Assembly (NCBI RefSeq): GCF_011045025.1
Contig: NZ_JAAKZX010000003.1
Location: 1 to 64,000, forward strand
Reading direction: 5' to 3'
Source: Streptomyces ureilyticus
Lineage (GTDB): Bacteria > Actinomycetota > Actinomycetes > Streptomycetales > Streptomycetaceae
Length of the DNA: 64,000 bases
In this document: positions 26,212 to 35,749 of the stretch, one piece after another
Position numbering within the stretch: the stretch's first letter is position 1
How the letters are laid out: every line of letters begins with the position of its first letter
Notes under the pieces: model-generated
The model's database searches: none
Told to the model about the DNA's origin: nothing
Seen by the model: only the letters and a program-made list of their open reading frames with translations
Made by a program: the position numbers and the translations under genes

Positions 26212-27369
26212 ATGACCGCCATTTCCCTGGGGGTCCCCGAGTTGCCGGTCCGACCGATCGCGAAGCGCCGTGTCTCGCGGCAGATCCAGGTCGGGCCGGT
26301 GGCGGTCGGGGGCGGGGCGCCGGTGTCCGTGCAGTCGATGACGACGACGCGTACGTCGGACATCGGGGCCACGTTGCAGCAGATCGCCGAGCTGACGGCG
26401 TCGGGCTGCCAGATCGTGCGGGTGGCCTGTCCGACGCAGGATGACGCGGACGCGCTGGCGACGATCGCGCGGAAGTCGCAGATCCCGGTGATCGCGGACA
26501 TTCATTTCCAGCCGAAGTACGTGTTCGCCGCGATCGAGGCGGGCTGTGCGGCGGTGCGGGTCAATCCCGGCAACATCAAGCAGTTCGACGACAAGGTCAA
26601 GGAGATCGCGCGGGCCGCCAAGGACCATGGCACGCCGATCCGGATCGGGGTCAACGCCGGCTCGCTGGATCGGCGGCTGCTGCAGAAGTACGGCAGGGCG
26701 ACGCCCGAGGCGCTGGTGGAGTCGGCGCTGTGGGAGGCCTCGCTGTTCGAGGAGCACGACTTCCGGGACATCAAGATCTCGGTGAAGCACAACGATCCGG
26801 TGGTGATGGTCAACGCGTACCGGCAGCTGGCCGCCCAGTGCGACTACCCGCTGCACCTGGGTGTGACGGAGGCCGGCCCCGCCTTCCAGGGCACCATCAA
26901 GTCGGCGGTCGCCTTCGGGGCGTTGCTGAGCGAAGGGATCGGCGACACCATCCGGGTGTCGTTGAGCGCCCCGCCCGCGGAGGAGTGCAAGGTCGGCATC
27001 CAGATCCTGGAGTCGCTGGGGCTGCGGGAGCGACGCCTGGAGATCGTCTCGTGTCCGTCATGCGGCCGGGCCCAGGTAGACGTCTACAAGCTCGCCGACG
27101 AGGTCACAGCCGGCCTGGAGGGGATGGAGGTCCCGTTGCGCGTCGCGGTCATGGGCTGTGTGGTGAACGGGCCGGGCGAGGCGAGGGAAGCGGACCTGGG
27201 CGTCGCCTCCGGCAACGGCAAGGGGCAGATCTTCGTGAAGGGCGAGGTCATCAAGACGGTGCCCGAGTCGAAGATCGTGGAGACCCTGATCGACGAGGCG
27301 ATGAAGATCGCCGAGCAGATGCAGAAGGACGGCGTCGCGTCGGGGGATCCGGCCGTCACCGTGAGTTGA
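26212..27369 (+). CDS. ispG: 4-hydroxy-3-methylbut-2-en-1-yl diphosphate synthase
   Basis: The 385-residue iron-sulfur enzyme converts MEcPP to HMBPP in the MEP pathway. It has the N-terminal TIM-barrel block [20 protein letters not shown] and the C-terminal [4Fe-4S] ligands in [11 protein letters not shown] and [12 protein letters not shown]. The ATG lies five bases after the hpnH stop, so the gene is part of the hopanoid operon. A second genomic copy is likely, because Streptomyces hopanoid clusters carry extra MEP-pathway genes; this cannot be seen here. Flux control toward hopanoids is the obvious role. Confidence 0.96.
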   Translation: MTAISLGVPELPVRPIAKRRVSRQIQVGPVAVGGGAPVSVQSMTTTRTSDIGATLQQIAELTASGCQIVRVACPTQDDADALATIARKSQIPVIADIHFQPKYVFAAIEAGCAAVRVNPGNIKQFDDKVKEIARAAKDHGTPIRIGVNAGSLDRRLLQKYGRATPEALVESALWEASLFEEHDFRDIKISVKHNDPVVMVNAYRQLAAQCDYPLHLGVTEAGPAFQGTIKSAVAFGALLSEGIGDTIRVSLSAPPAEECKVGIQILESLGLRERRLEIVSCPSCGRAQVDVYKLADEVTAGLEGMEVPLRVAVMGCVVNGPGEAREADLGVASGNGKGQIFVKGEVIKTVPESKIVETLIDEAMKIAEQMQKDGVASGDPAVTVS

Positions 27370-27397
27370 ACAGCACGGACCGAGAGGGGGCCCTAGC

Positions 27398-29338
27398 GTG
27401 ACGATTCTGGAGACGATCCGGGGACCACGCGACCTGAAGGCGCTGTCCGAGGCGGATATCAATCAACTGGCGGACGAGATCCGGGAGTTCCTGGTGCACG
27501 CGGTCTCCAGGACCGGCGGGCATCTCGGGCCCAATCTGGGGGTGGTGGAACTCTCCATCGCACTCCACCGGGTCTTCGAGTCGCCGGTCGACCGCATCGT
27601 GTGGGACACCGGCCATCAGAGCTACGTACACAAGTTGTTGACTGGACGTCAGGATTTCTCCAAGCTGCGCGGCAAGGGCGGCCTGTCCGGCTACCCCTCG
27701 CGCGAGGAGTCCGAGCACGACATCGTCGAGAACAGCCACGCCTCCACCGCGCTCGGCTGGGCCGACGGTCTCGCCAAGGCCCGCCAGGTGCAAGGGGAGA
27801 AGGGCCATGTCGTCGCGGTCATCGGGGACGGCGCCCTCACCGGCGGCATGGCGTGGGAGGCGCTGAACAACATCGCCGCCGCCAAGGACCGGCCGCTGAT
27901 CATCGTCGTCAACGACAACGAGCGCTCGTACTCGCCGACCATAGGGGGCCTCGCCAACCATCTCGCGACGCTGCGGACCACCGACAGCTACGAGAAGGTG
28001 CTGGCCTGGGGCAAGGACGTACTGCTGAACACGCCCATCATCGGGAACACGGTCTACGAATCGCTGCACGGCGCGAAGAAGGGCTTTAAGGACGCGTTCG
28101 CGCCGCAGGGCATGTTCGAGGACTTGGGACTGAAGTACGTCGGGCCGATCGACGGGCACGACGTGGGCGCGGTGGAGTCGGCGCTGCGGCGCGCGAAGCG
28201 GTTCCACGGGCCCGTACTAATCCACTGCCTCACCGAGAAGGGGCGCGGTTACGAACCCGCGCTCGCCCACGAGGAGGACCACTTCCACACGGTCGGCGTG
28301 ATGGACCCGCTCACCTGCGAGCCGCTGTCGCCCTCCAACGGACCTGCCTGGACTTCGGTGTTCGGCGACGAGATCGTACGGATCGGCGAGGAGCGCGAGG
28401 ACGTCGTGGCGATCACGGCGGCCATGCTGCACCCGGTGGGCCTGGCGAAGTTCGCGGAGCGGTTCCCCGACCGGGTGTGGGACGTCGGCATCGCCGAGCA
28501 GCACGCCGCGGTGTCGGCGGCCGGGCTGGCGACGGGCGGGCTGCATCCGGTCGTCGCGGTGTACGCGACCTTCCTCAACCGTGCCTTCGACCAGCTGCTG
28601 ATGGATGTCGCGCTGCACCGCTGCGGCGTGACCTTCGTACTCGACCGGGCCGGAGTCACCGGAGTTGACGGCCCGTCGCACAACGGCATGTGGGACATGT
28701 CCATCCTGCAGGTCGTGCCGGGGCTGAGGATCGCCGCGCCGCGTGACGCCGACCAACTGCGGGCCCAGCTGCGGGAGGCGGTGGCCGTGGACGACGCTCC
28801 GACGATGATCCGCTTCCCCAAGGAGTCGGTGGGGCCGTCGATCGAGGCGGTCGACCGGGTGGGTGGGCTGGACGTCCTGCACCGGGGCGAGAGGCCCGAA
28901 GTACTCCTGGTCGCCGTCGGTGTGATGGCGCCGGTGTGTCTCCAGGCGGCCGAGCTGCTGGAAGCGCGGGGCGTCAACTGCACGGTGGTGGACCCGCGTT
29001 GGGTCAAGCCCGTCGATCCCGCACTGCCGCCGCTCGCGGCCGAGCACCGCCTGGTCGCCGTCGTCGAGGACAACAGCCGGGCCGCCGGCGTGGGCGCGGC
29101 GGTCGCCCTCGCACTGGGCGATGCCGAAGTCGACGTACCCGTACGGCGGTTCGGTATTCCGGAGCAGTTCCTCGCGCACGCCAAGCGCGGGGAGGTGCTG
29201 GCCGACATCGGCCTCACTCCCGTCGAGATCGCGGGACGGATCAGCGCGGGTCTGGCCACCCGAGAGGCGAGCCGGGACGGCTCGGAGACCGAACTCGCCG
29301 CCGTCAAGGTGCACGTGTCCAAGGAGAAACAGGCATGA
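27398..29338 (+). CDS. dxs: 1-deoxy-D-xylulose-5-phosphate synthase
   Basis: This 646-residue thiamine-diphosphate enzyme forms DXP from pyruvate and glyceraldehyde 3-phosphate, the first MEP-pathway step. It has the TPP motif [16 protein letters not shown], the N-terminal [21 protein letters not shown] with catalytic histidines, the central [17 protein letters not shown], and the C-terminal transketolase-like domain. GTG 27398 follows GAGAGGGGG. It lies 28 bp after ispG and overlaps the aminotransferase by four bases. In combination with ispG it gives the cluster its own isoprenoid precursor supply. Confidence 0.96.
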   Translation: MTILETIRGPRDLKALSEADINQLADEIREFLVHAVSRTGGHLGPNLGVVELSIALHRVFESPVDRIVWDTGHQSYVHKLLTGRQDFSKLRGKGGLSGYPSREESEHDIVENSHASTALGWADGLAKARQVQGEKGHVVAVIGDGALTGGMAWEALNNIAAAKDRPLIIVVNDNERSYSPTIGGLANHLATLRTTDSYEKVLAWGKDVLLNTPIIGNTVYESLHGAKKGFKDAFAPQGMFEDLGLKYVGPIDGHDVGAVESALRRAKRFHGPVLIHCLTEKGRGYEPALAHEEDHFHTVGVMDPLTCEPLSPSNGPAWTSVFGDEIVRIGEEREDVVAITAAMLHPVGLAKFAERFPDRVWDVGIAEQHAAVSAAGLATGGLHPVVAVYATFLNRAFDQLLMDVALHRCGVTFVLDRAGVTGVDGPSHNGMWDMSILQVVPGLRIAAPRDADQLRAQLREAVAVDDAPTMIRFPKESVGPSIEAVDRVGGLDVLHRGERPEVLLVAVGVMAPVCLQAAELLEARGVNCTVVDPRWVKPVDPALPPLAAEHRLVAVVEDNSRAAGVGAAVALALGDAEVDVPVRRFGIPEQFLAHAKRGEVLADIGLTPVEIAGRISAGLATREASRDGSETELAAVKVHVSKEKQA

Positions 29339-30741
29339 CCGCGGAAACCCCTTCGCAGTCCGGGGACTTCGACCTCGGCAAACTACTCGCCGGGCGTGCG
29401 GCCGAGCGCTACGAACTGCACGCCCGGCACCTCAACCACCAGCTTCCGCGCATGCTGCACACCATCGGCTTCGACAAGTACTACGAACGGGCCGAGGGCG
29501 CGTACTTCTGGGACGCGGAGGGCAACGACTACCTGGACATGCTCGCCGGGTTCGGGGTGATGGGCCTGGGACGTCATCACCCCGTCGTCCGCAAGGCGCT
29601 GCACGACGTCCTCGACGCCTCGCTCGCCGACCTCACCCGCTTCGACTGCCAGCCCCTCCCTGGTCTCCTTGCCGAACAACTCCTCACCCACAGCCCGCAC
29701 TTGGACCGGGTGTTCTTCGGGAACAGCGGTACGGAAGCGGTCGAGACGGCGCTGAAGTTCGCGCGGTACGCGACCGGGAAACCGCGCGTTCTCTACTGCG
29801 CGCACGCCTTCCACGGGCTGACCACCGGCTCGCTGTCCGTGAACGGCGAGTCCGGGTTCCGCGACGGCTTCGCACCGCTGCTGCCCGACACCGCGGTGCC
29901 GCTCGGCGATCTGGACGTACTGGAAAGGGAGTTGAGGAAGGGGGACGTCGCCGCTCTGATCGTCGAGCCGATCCAGGGCAAGGGCGTGCACGAGTCGCCG
30001 CCCGGATATCTGCGTGCCGCCCAGGAGTTGCTGCACCGGCACAAGGCGCTGCTCATCGCCGACGAGGTGCAGACCGGGCTCGGACGAACCGGAGACTTCT
30101 ACGCCTACCAGCACGAAACCGGCGTCGAGCCCGACCTGGTGTGTGTGGCCAAGGCACTGTCCGGCGGCTATGTGCCCGTGGGCGCGACCCTCGGCAAGGA
30201 CTGGATCTTCAAAAAGGTCTACTCCTCGATGGACCGCGTCCTCGTGCACTCCGCGAGCTTCGGCGCCAACGCACAGGCCATGGCGGCCGGCCTCGCTGTG
30301 CTCTCCGTGCTGGAGAACGAGAAGATCGTCGCGAACGCCCGCGCCATGGGCGAGGAGTTGAAGTCCCGGCTCGCCGCGCTCGTGGACAAGTACGAGCTGC
30401 TCAGTGAGGTACGCGGCCGGGGGCTGATGATCGGCATCGAGTTCGGCAGGCCCAAGTCCCTGAAGCTGCGCAGCCGTTGGACCATGCTGCAGGCGGCGCG
30501 CAAGGGACTGTTCGCGCAGATGGTGGTCGTACCGCTGCTCCAGCGGCATCGGATCCTCACGCAGGTCTCGGGCGATCACCTGGAGGTGATAAAGCTGATT
30601 CCGCCACTGATCATCGGCGAACGGGACGTGGACCGCTTCGTGGACGCCTTCACCGACGTGATGGACGACGCCCACAACGGCGGCGGCCTGATGTGGGACT
30701 TCGGCAAGACGCTGGTGAAGCAGGCGGTGGCCAACCGGTAG
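29335..30741 (+). CDS. hpnO: HpnO-type class III aminotransferase
   Basis: A 468-residue PLP-dependent class III aminotransferase with the cofactor pocket [30 protein letters not shown], and PLP-binding Lys273 in VAKALSGG. In hopanoid clusters this type makes aminobacteriohopanetriol from ribosylhopane-derived aldehyde. Placement as last gene after hpnG, hpnH, ispG and dxs supports that assignment over an ornithine-type role. The ATG overlaps the dxs stop as ATGA. The protein carries an N-terminal extension of about 40 residues before the core fold and a hydrophobic/basic C-terminus ([16 protein letters not shown]). Confidence 0.88.
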   Translation: MTAETPSQSGDFDLGKLLAGRAAERYELHARHLNHQLPRMLHTIGFDKYYERAEGAYFWDAEGNDYLDMLAGFGVMGLGRHHPVVRKALHDVLDASLADLTRFDCQPLPGLLAEQLLTHSPHLDRVFFGNSGTEAVETALKFARYATGKPRVLYCAHAFHGLTTGSLSVNGESGFRDGFAPLLPDTAVPLGDLDVLERELRKGDVAALIVEPIQGKGVHESPPGYLRAAQELLHRHKALLIADEVQTGLGRTGDFYAYQHETGVEPDLVCVAKALSGGYVPVGATLGKDWIFKKVYSSMDRVLVHSASFGANAQAMAAGLAVLSVLENEKIVANARAMGEELKSRLAALVDKYELLSEVRGRGLMIGIEFGRPKSLKLRSRWTMLQAARKGLFAQMVVVPLLQRHRILTQVSGDHLEVIKLIPPLIIGERDVDRFVDAFTDVMDDAHNGGGLMWDFGKTLVKQAVANR

Positions 30742-30771
30742 GGGGCGCGCGCCTCCGGTGCTTTTCGGTCT

Positions 30772-30806
30772 TTGCCTCAGAGGCAAGAGATTTACCGGTG
30801 AGGCAA
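30772..30806. promoter_or_regulatory. Inverted-repeat operator candidate (TTGCCTC / GAGGCAA)
   Basis: A perfect 15-bp palindrome TTGCCTCAGAGGCAA (30772-30786) is followed at 30800-30806 by a third half-site GAGGCAA, together giving TTTGCCTC ... GAGGCAAA pairs at two spacings. It lies between hpnO and the DUF6126 gene. It could be an operator for the small downstream gene, or a weak hairpin at the end of the hopanoid transcript. I do not know the cognate regulator. Confidence 0.5.
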
Positions 30807-30912
30807 AGCTCCGGCTGGACCGGGACGGCGCCGAACTGCTCTTCGTGCACACCCTGTTGCAGAGCCCTACGGCAGCGCTGTGCCTCGGTCCGACGACTCC
30901 TGGAGCGACTTC

Positions 30913-31038
30913 ATGAGGGACATGGAAGAGAAGTTCCCGCGTGCTCTGTGGGTGCGGCTCATCATCTATGTGGCCGTCGGGCACCTCTTCGCGGCCTTCA
31001 TCTACTTGCTGTTCACGCTCGGCGCGCAGAACCAGTAG
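30913..31038 (+). CDS. DUF6126-type small membrane protein (41 aa)
   Basis: A 41-residue ORF starts ATG 30913 with GGAG seven bases upstream. The peptide MRDMEEKFPRALWVRLIIY continues into a single transmembrane helix (VAVGHLFAAFIYLLFTLGA) and ends QNQ. I recognise it as the Streptomyces DUF6126 family, found next to hopanoid clusters; its function is unknown to me. The EEKFPRALWVRL block before the helix is the conserved part. An in-frame GTG at 30880 could add eleven residues but has no ribosome site. A regulator gene often found before it appears to be missing here, which is an inference from memory. Confidence 0.75.
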   Translation: MRDMEEKFPRALWVRLIIYVAVGHLFAAFIYLLFTLGAQNQ

Positions 31039-31077
31039 GCGTCGGGGCGGCAGACGGAGGGTCAGTCTGCCGGGAGG

Positions 31078-31875
31078 TCAGTCGAGGAAGCGCTCCCGGA
31101 GCCGCTCCCGTGTCTTCGGGGTCACGCCAAGGCCCTGCTCCAGGTAGCTGTCGACGTCGCCCCAGGTCTCCTCGATCGTGTCGAACGCTGCCGCGAGGTA
31201 CTCGGCGCGTGCGTCGAAGAGCGGGCTGAGCAGTTCCATCACCTCGGGGGAGTACACCGAGGCCGCGGAGCCGCTGCGGCGCACTTTGTAGCGGCGATGG
31301 GGGGCGTTCGACTTCAGGTAGTCCGCCTCGATGGCCTCGCGCTCGACGCCGAGGGCGAGGAGCGTTATCGCTATGGACAGGCCTGCGCGGTCCTTGCCCG
31401 CCGCGCAGTGCATCAGCGCGGGCACGCTGTCCTCGGCCATCGCGTGCAGTACGTGGGAGTGCTCGGCCGTGCGCCCCTTGATGATCGAGCGGTACGACAC
31501 GATCATCCGGTTCGCCGCCTTGCCGTCGGCGAGGATCGCGCGCAGCTGGTCCAGATCGCCGTCGCGGACCATCGTCCAGAACTCGGCGCCGTGTGCCGGA
31601 TCGGTCAGCGGCAGGTTCACATTCCGTACGCCCGGCAGCTCGACGTCCTCCCCCTCCAGCTTCTTGTCCGCGTCATTGCGGAAGTCGAAGATCGTGTGCA
31701 GGCCCAGCGAGGCGAGGAACGCGGCATCCTCCTCGGTCGCGTGCGCGAGATGGCCGCTGCGGAACAGCAGTCCGGGCGCCACGCGTTGGCCGTCCTCGGT
31801 CGGCAGGCCGCCCACATCGCGGAAGTTGCGCACTCCGGTCAGCTCGGGCTCGGTCGACGGGACCTGCTGCGTCAC
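31078..31875 (-). CDS. Protein tyrosine phosphatase family (PtpB-like)
   Basis: The 265-residue protein has the phosphatase P-loop HCAAGKDRAG, with nucleophile Cys157 and Arg163. The N-terminal block is GVRNFRDVGGLPTEDGQRV typical of PtpB-type tyrosine/lipid phosphatases. The Lys and Asp in the P-loop (C-x2-G-K-D-R) are those of dual-specificity phosphatases that also accept phosphoinositides. Start GTG 31875 follows GGGAGGAG; the upstream open frame is antisense to the galactosidase. It is divergent from the galactosidase gene. No signal peptide is present. Confidence 0.9.
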   Translation of the reverse strand: MTQQVPSTEPELTGVRNFRDVGGLPTEDGQRVAPGLLFRSGHLAHATEEDAAFLASLGLHTIFDFRNDADKKLEGEDVELPGVRNVNLPLTDPAHGAEFWTMVRDGDLDQLRAILADGKAANRMIVSYRSIIKGRTAEHSHVLHAMAEDSVPALMHCAAGKDRAGLSIAITLLALGVEREAIEADYLKSNAPHRRYKVRRSGSAASVYSPEVMELLSPLFDARAEYLAAAFDTIEETWGDVDSYLEQGLGVTPKTRERLRERFLD

Positions 31876-32067
31876 GAGGGCTCCTCCCAGTTGGCGGCCG
31901 ACGCTGTTGTCGGCGGGGCGCGCTCTCGACGATACGACATGGATTCGTAGGCCAATCAGTTGTCCACAGCCGGGGGCGGTGTGTTGTCCACAGGTGGTGC
32001 CGGCGAGGTGCGAGCGCCTGCGATGATGTTGTGCTTGAGCGAGCTTGTTCGGATCTGTGAGGACTTG

Positions 32068-34167
32068 ATGGTGGAGATCGGCAAAGACGGTCGTACGTGG
32101 CTGCTTTCGGGGCCCACGAGCAGTTATGCCCTGCGGCTCACGGACCAGGACGAGCTGCTGCATCTGCACTGGGGGCCGCGCATCGACCTGGCGGACGCCG
32201 AGGCGCTGGCCGCAGCTCCCGGGCCGAAGTACTGGCCCTTCGAGTCCCCGCTCGACGGGCACGAGGAGTACCCGGTCGAGGGCGGCCCCCGCTTCGTACG
32301 GCCGGCGCTGTCCGTGCGGACGGACGAGCGGCGCGGCACTGAGTGGCGCTTCGAGGCGTACGAAGTGGATGAATCCGATGAATCGGACGAGGTCGAACTG
32401 CGGCTGCGGTTCTCCGACTCCGGGCTGGGCATCACGCTGCACTACCGGATGCGTCCCGCCGCCGACGTCGTCGAGCGCTGGGTGACCCTCGCCAACGAAG
32501 GGCCCGTCCTGGAGGTCCTGCGCGCCGACTCCGCCACCTGGACGCTGCCGGAGCGCGAGGGTTGGCGGCTGTCGCAGCTGCACGGGCGCTGGGCGGCCGA
32601 GTCCCAGCTCGTACGAACGGACCTCACCTACGGTGAGAAGGTCATCGGCAGCCGGCGCGGGCACACCGGGCACCAGCATCTGCCCTGGGTCGCACTGGAC
32701 GTCGAGGGCGCGGCGTCCGAGGAGCACGGCGAGGTCTACGGGTGCGCACTCGCCTGGTCCGGTTCATGGCGGATCGCCGTGGCCCAACTCCCGGACGCGC
32801 GCGTGCAGATCACCGGCGGCGCCGGGTACGACGAATCCGGCCTGGTGCGGCTGGAGCCGGGGGAGAGCTTTGTCACCCCGGTCTTCGCGGGGCTGTGGAG
32901 CGATGGCGGCTTCGGCGGGGCGAGTCGGGCCTGGCACGCGTACCAGCGGGCGTATGTGATCCCGGACGCGGACCAGGACCGGCCCGTGCTCTACAACTCC
33001 TGGGAAGCCACGGAGTTCGACATCTCCGAGGAACAGCAGCGGACGCTCGCCCGGCGGGCCGCGGCGATGGGCGTGGAGCTCTTCGTGGTCGACGACGGCT
33101 GGTTCGGAAAGCGCACCAGCGACCGGGCCGGGCTCGGGGACTGGACACCCAACCCCGACCGCTTCCCGGCCGGGCTCAAGCCCCTCGCCGACGACGTGCG
33201 CGCCCTGGGCATGCAGTTCGGGATCTGGGTCGAGCCGGAAATGGTCAATGCGGACAGCGAGTTGTATCGAGCGCATCCCGAATGGATTCAGTACCAACCG
33301 GGACGAAAGAAGACAGAGCTCCGCAATCAGCTCGTACTGAACGTCGCGCGCGAAGACGTCCAGGAGTACCTGTGGGAGCAGCTTCACGGGCTGCTCTCCA
33401 GTGCCCCGATCGACTATGTGAAGTGGGACTTCAACCGCTGCTTCACGGACGCCGGCTGGCCCGGAGAGGCGTATCCGCAGCGGCTGTGGGTGGACCATGT
33501 GCACGCCCTGTACGGCCTGTTGGACCGGCTGCGGGCCGCGCACCCGGGGGTCGCCTTCGAGTCCTGCTCCGGCGGTGGCGGCCGGATCGACCTCGGCGTC
33601 ATGGCGCGTACGGACCAGGTGTGGACCTCGGACAACACCGATCCGCTCGACCGGCTCGCCATCCAGCACGGTTTCAGTCAGGTCCACCCGGCGCGGGCCA
33701 TGGCTGCCTGGGTCACCGACAGCCCCAACAAGCAGCTCAACGGGCGCGTGAGTTCGCTGCGCTTCCGCTTTGTGAGCTCCATGGCCGGAGTGCTCGGGGT
33801 CGGTGGCGACCTGACCGAGTGGAGTGACGAGGAGCTCGCCGAGGCACGGGACTGGGTGGCGCTCTACAAGGAGATCCGGCCCGTCGTGAGCCGCGGCGAC
33901 CTCTACCGGCTGCGGGCACCGCAGGGCGGGCTGAGTGCCGTGCAGTACGTCCATGAGGACCAGGCCGTCGTTCTGGCCTGGCTCCAGGCTCAGCACTACG
34001 GCGAGCCCGTGTCGCCCGTACGACTGCAGGGGCTCGATCCGGCAGAGACGTACGAATGCCTCGAAACGGGCGAAGTGTACAGAGGTGCCGTGTTGGTGCA
34101 TCACGGATTGCGCACCGGTCTGCGCGGGGACCTTGATGCGGCAGTTTTCCGCCTGCGTCGCATCTGA
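32068..34167 (+). CDS. GH36 alpha-galactosidase
   Basis: This 699-residue enzyme hydrolyses alpha-galactosides. It has an N-terminal beta-supersandwich (residues 1-320) and a TIM barrel containing YNSWEATEFDISEEQQ, the nucleophile Asp454 in YVKWDFNR, and the acid/base Asp522 in TSDNTDP. No signal peptide is seen, so it is probably cytoplasmic. Start ATG 32068 has GAGGAC just upstream; the open frame extends to 31960 but those residues overlap the divergent promoter zone. It is a single-gene unit ending in a hairpin. Substrate preference (raffinose family versus glycolipid) cannot be told. Confidence 0.93.
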   Translation: MVEIGKDGRTWLLSGPTSSYALRLTDQDELLHLHWGPRIDLADAEALAAAPGPKYWPFESPLDGHEEYPVEGGPRFVRPALSVRTDERRGTEWRFEAYEVDESDESDEVELRLRFSDSGLGITLHYRMRPAADVVERWVTLANEGPVLEVLRADSATWTLPEREGWRLSQLHGRWAAESQLVRTDLTYGEKVIGSRRGHTGHQHLPWVALDVEGAASEEHGEVYGCALAWSGSWRIAVAQLPDARVQITGGAGYDESGLVRLEPGESFVTPVFAGLWSDGGFGGASRAWHAYQRAYVIPDADQDRPVLYNSWEATEFDISEEQQRTLARRAAAMGVELFVVDDGWFGKRTSDRAGLGDWTPNPDRFPAGLKPLADDVRALGMQFGIWVEPEMVNADSELYRAHPEWIQYQPGRKKTELRNQLVLNVAREDVQEYLWEQLHGLLSSAPIDYVKWDFNRCFTDAGWPGEAYPQRLWVDHVHALYGLLDRLRAAHPGVAFESCSGGGGRIDLGVMARTDQVWTSDNTDPLDRLAIQHGFSQVHPARAMAAWVTDSPNKQLNGRVSSLRFRFVSSMAGVLGVGGDLTEWSDEELAEARDWVALYKEIRPVVSRGDLYRLRAPQGGLSAVQYVHEDQAVVLAWLQAQHYGEPVSPVRLQGLDPAETYECLETGEVYRGAVLVHHGLRTGLRGDLDAAVFRLRRI

Positions 34168-34183
34168 GAGTTGTGTCCGTATT

Positions 34184-34225
34184 GGAGTGCCTTCATTCCA
34201 ACTCGCTCTGGAATGGGTACTCCTG
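34184..34225 (+). terminator. Hairpin after the alpha-galactosidase gene
   Basis: The inner stem CATTCCA / TGGAATG (loop 8) is extended by outer GGAGT / ACTCC pairing, 16 bp after the galactosidase stop. It is AT-richer than its surroundings and has no T-tract. Confidence 0.5.
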
Positions 34226-34429
34226 AATCCGTGATGCGTGAGCAGCGTCATATTCGTGACGGTCCGCTGTCGCCATGTTCACGTAATTCAAGCGCGTTTA
34301 CAGGGGATTTCAGGAAGGCAGAAGACCGGTGATTCACGGAGCGTGACGGCTATTTCGGTCAAGGATCAAGAGAATGGGGCACATAGGCAACCCAAAGCTT
34401 GTACCTGCGCGTCTTAGTCGCTTACGTTC

Positions 34430-34595
34430 ACGACCAATCCGGGCGGACGCCTAATCCTGCCGCCGCCTGGAATCCGCACACCGATCCGTACACGGCAGGA
34501 GCGGGGGACCCACAGGTACAGCGCCTGTTCCGGTCTCCGGAACCGGCTTGGGGTAAAGCCGCGCGAATGCGTGGCCGGGCATCTCCAGCTCGCAC
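34430..34595 (+). ncRNA. c-di-AMP riboswitch (ydaO/yuaA class)
   Basis: The leader of the LysM-M23 endopeptidase gene carries the conserved blocks of the ydaO riboswitch: CGCCTAATCCTGCCGCC near 34448, GGCAGGAGCGGGGGACCCAC near 34494, GGGGTAAAGCCGCGC near 34550, and GGCCGGGC near 34573. The stem CCTGCCG (34456-34462) pairs with CGGCAGG (34493-34499). In Streptomyces this switch turns off cell-wall hydrolases when cyclic di-AMP is high, and the downstream gene is exactly such an enzyme. Limits are approximate. The remainder of the 34,216-34,634 gap holds the promoter, which I cannot place. Confidence 0.85.
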
Positions 34596-34634
34596 CCGAC
34601 AGCTCACCTCGCAGGCGCCGGAGAGGAATTCGCC

Positions 34635-35567
34635 ATGCCCGCGAAGGGTAAGCACCGCCGCCCGAAGTCCGCGCGTTTCACCCGCTCGATCGCCGTTGCC
34701 TCAACCGGTGGCGCCGCGCTCGCACTGCCACTGCTGGGGGCGGCCGGCGCACATGCGGCTACTCCGCAGAGCGCGCCCGCGTCCGTTTCCGACAAGGCCG
34801 AATCCGTTTCCCAGAAGGCTGTTGAGTCCGCTCCGGTCGCCGCGCAGAAGAAGGCCGCGACCAGGACGTATGAAGTAAAGGCAGGCGATTACCTTTCGAG
34901 GATCGCCGACGAACAGGATGTCAGCGGTGGCTGGAAGAAGCTCTACGCCGACAACCGCGAGGTCGTCGGCGGTGACCCGGGACTCATCCACCCGGGGCTG
35001 AAGCTGACGATCGGCAAGAAGGCCGCAGCACCTTCCGGTGCCAACGAGGCCAAGGCTCCCCAGGCGGCCAAGGCCCCCCAGACGCCCGCGAAGAAGGCTT
35101 CCCAGGCACCCGCGAAGGAGGCCGAGCCCGCCAAGGCCGCTGAGGCGCCCAGCAGTTCGAGCGGCTTCACCATGCCGGTCGACGGTGCGACCGTCAGCAC
35201 CCCGTACCGGATGTCGGGTGGCATGTGGTCCAGCGGCTACCACACCGGTGTCGACTTCGCCGCCGCGACCGGCACTTCGCTCAAGGCCGTGGGCGCGGGC
35301 ACCGTCGTCTCCGCCGGCTGGGGCGGCGCGTACGGCAACCAGGTCGTCATCCAGCTCAGCGACGGCCACTACGCCCAGTACGCCCACCTTTCGTCCCTTT
35401 CCGTCTCGCAGGGGCAGTCCGTGACCGCGGGTCAGCAGATCGGTCTTTCCGGAGCGACCGGCAACGTCACCGGCCCGCACCTGCACTTCGAGATCCGCAC
35501 CACGCCGGACTACGGCTCGGACGTGGACCCGATGGCGTTCCTGCGCTCGCACGGCGTCTCTGTCTGA
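34635..35567 (+). CDS. Secreted LysM + M23 peptidoglycan endopeptidase
   Basis: The 310-residue secreted protein has a signal sequence (SIAVASTGGAALALPLLGAAGAHA). A LysM domain follows near residues 75-128 (TYEVKAGDYLSRIADEQDV), then an Ala/Lys/Pro-rich linker of about 50 residues, and a C-terminal M23 zinc metallopeptidase. Metal/catalytic residues are His203 and Asp207 (YHTGVDF) and His282/His284 (HLHFEI). It should bind and cut peptidoglycan cross-bridges during growth or spore germination. The c-di-AMP riboswitch in its leader implies control by that nucleotide. A very strong terminator follows. Confidence 0.95.
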   Translation: MPAKGKHRRPKSARFTRSIAVASTGGAALALPLLGAAGAHAATPQSAPASVSDKAESVSQKAVESAPVAAQKKAATRTYEVKAGDYLSRIADEQDVSGGWKKLYADNREVVGGDPGLIHPGLKLTIGKKAAAPSGANEAKAPQAAKAPQTPAKKASQAPAKEAEPAKAAEAPSSSSGFTMPVDGATVSTPYRMSGGMWSSGYHTGVDFAAATGTSLKAVGAGTVVSAGWGGAYGNQVVIQLSDGHYAQYAHLSSLSVSQGQSVTAGQQIGLSGATGNVTGPHLHFEIRTTPDYGSDVDPMAFLRSHGVSV

Positions 35568-35611
35568 CGTCACCTGAGGGCCGCCGCGGGCGGCTTGCGT
35601 CTCCCTCTCGC

Positions 35612-35652
35612 GCCGAAGGCCGGACCCCTGATCCCCGGGTCCGGCCTTCGGC
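35612..35652 (+). terminator. Strong 16-bp hairpin terminator
   Basis: The perfect stem GCCGAAGGCCGGACCC / GGGTCCGGCCTTCGGC encloses a 9-base loop, 45 bp after the endopeptidase stop. A smaller hairpin (GCCGCC / GGCGGC) lies just before it. Confidence 0.85.
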
Positions 35653-35749
35653 TTGTTCACGGCTCGACAGACGTGGCGGGCTGCCGCCAGCATCTGCGGG
35701 GCAAGCGCTTTCTATCCGCCTGCCCTGACGCCAGCCAAGGAGACGCTTC

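Noticed and set aside
24510..26501. 663-codon minus-strand open frame across hpnG and hpnH
   Set aside because: Antisense shadow of two well-supported genes; its translation is Arg/Ser-rich without domains.
30758..30916. 52-codon ORF (GTG start) ending in an overlap with the DUF6126 ATG
   Set aside because: The operator-like repeats lie inside it, there is no ribosome site, and I recognise no domain; kept only as an open frame. A regulator gene known at this place in relatives may be degraded here, but this cannot be shown.
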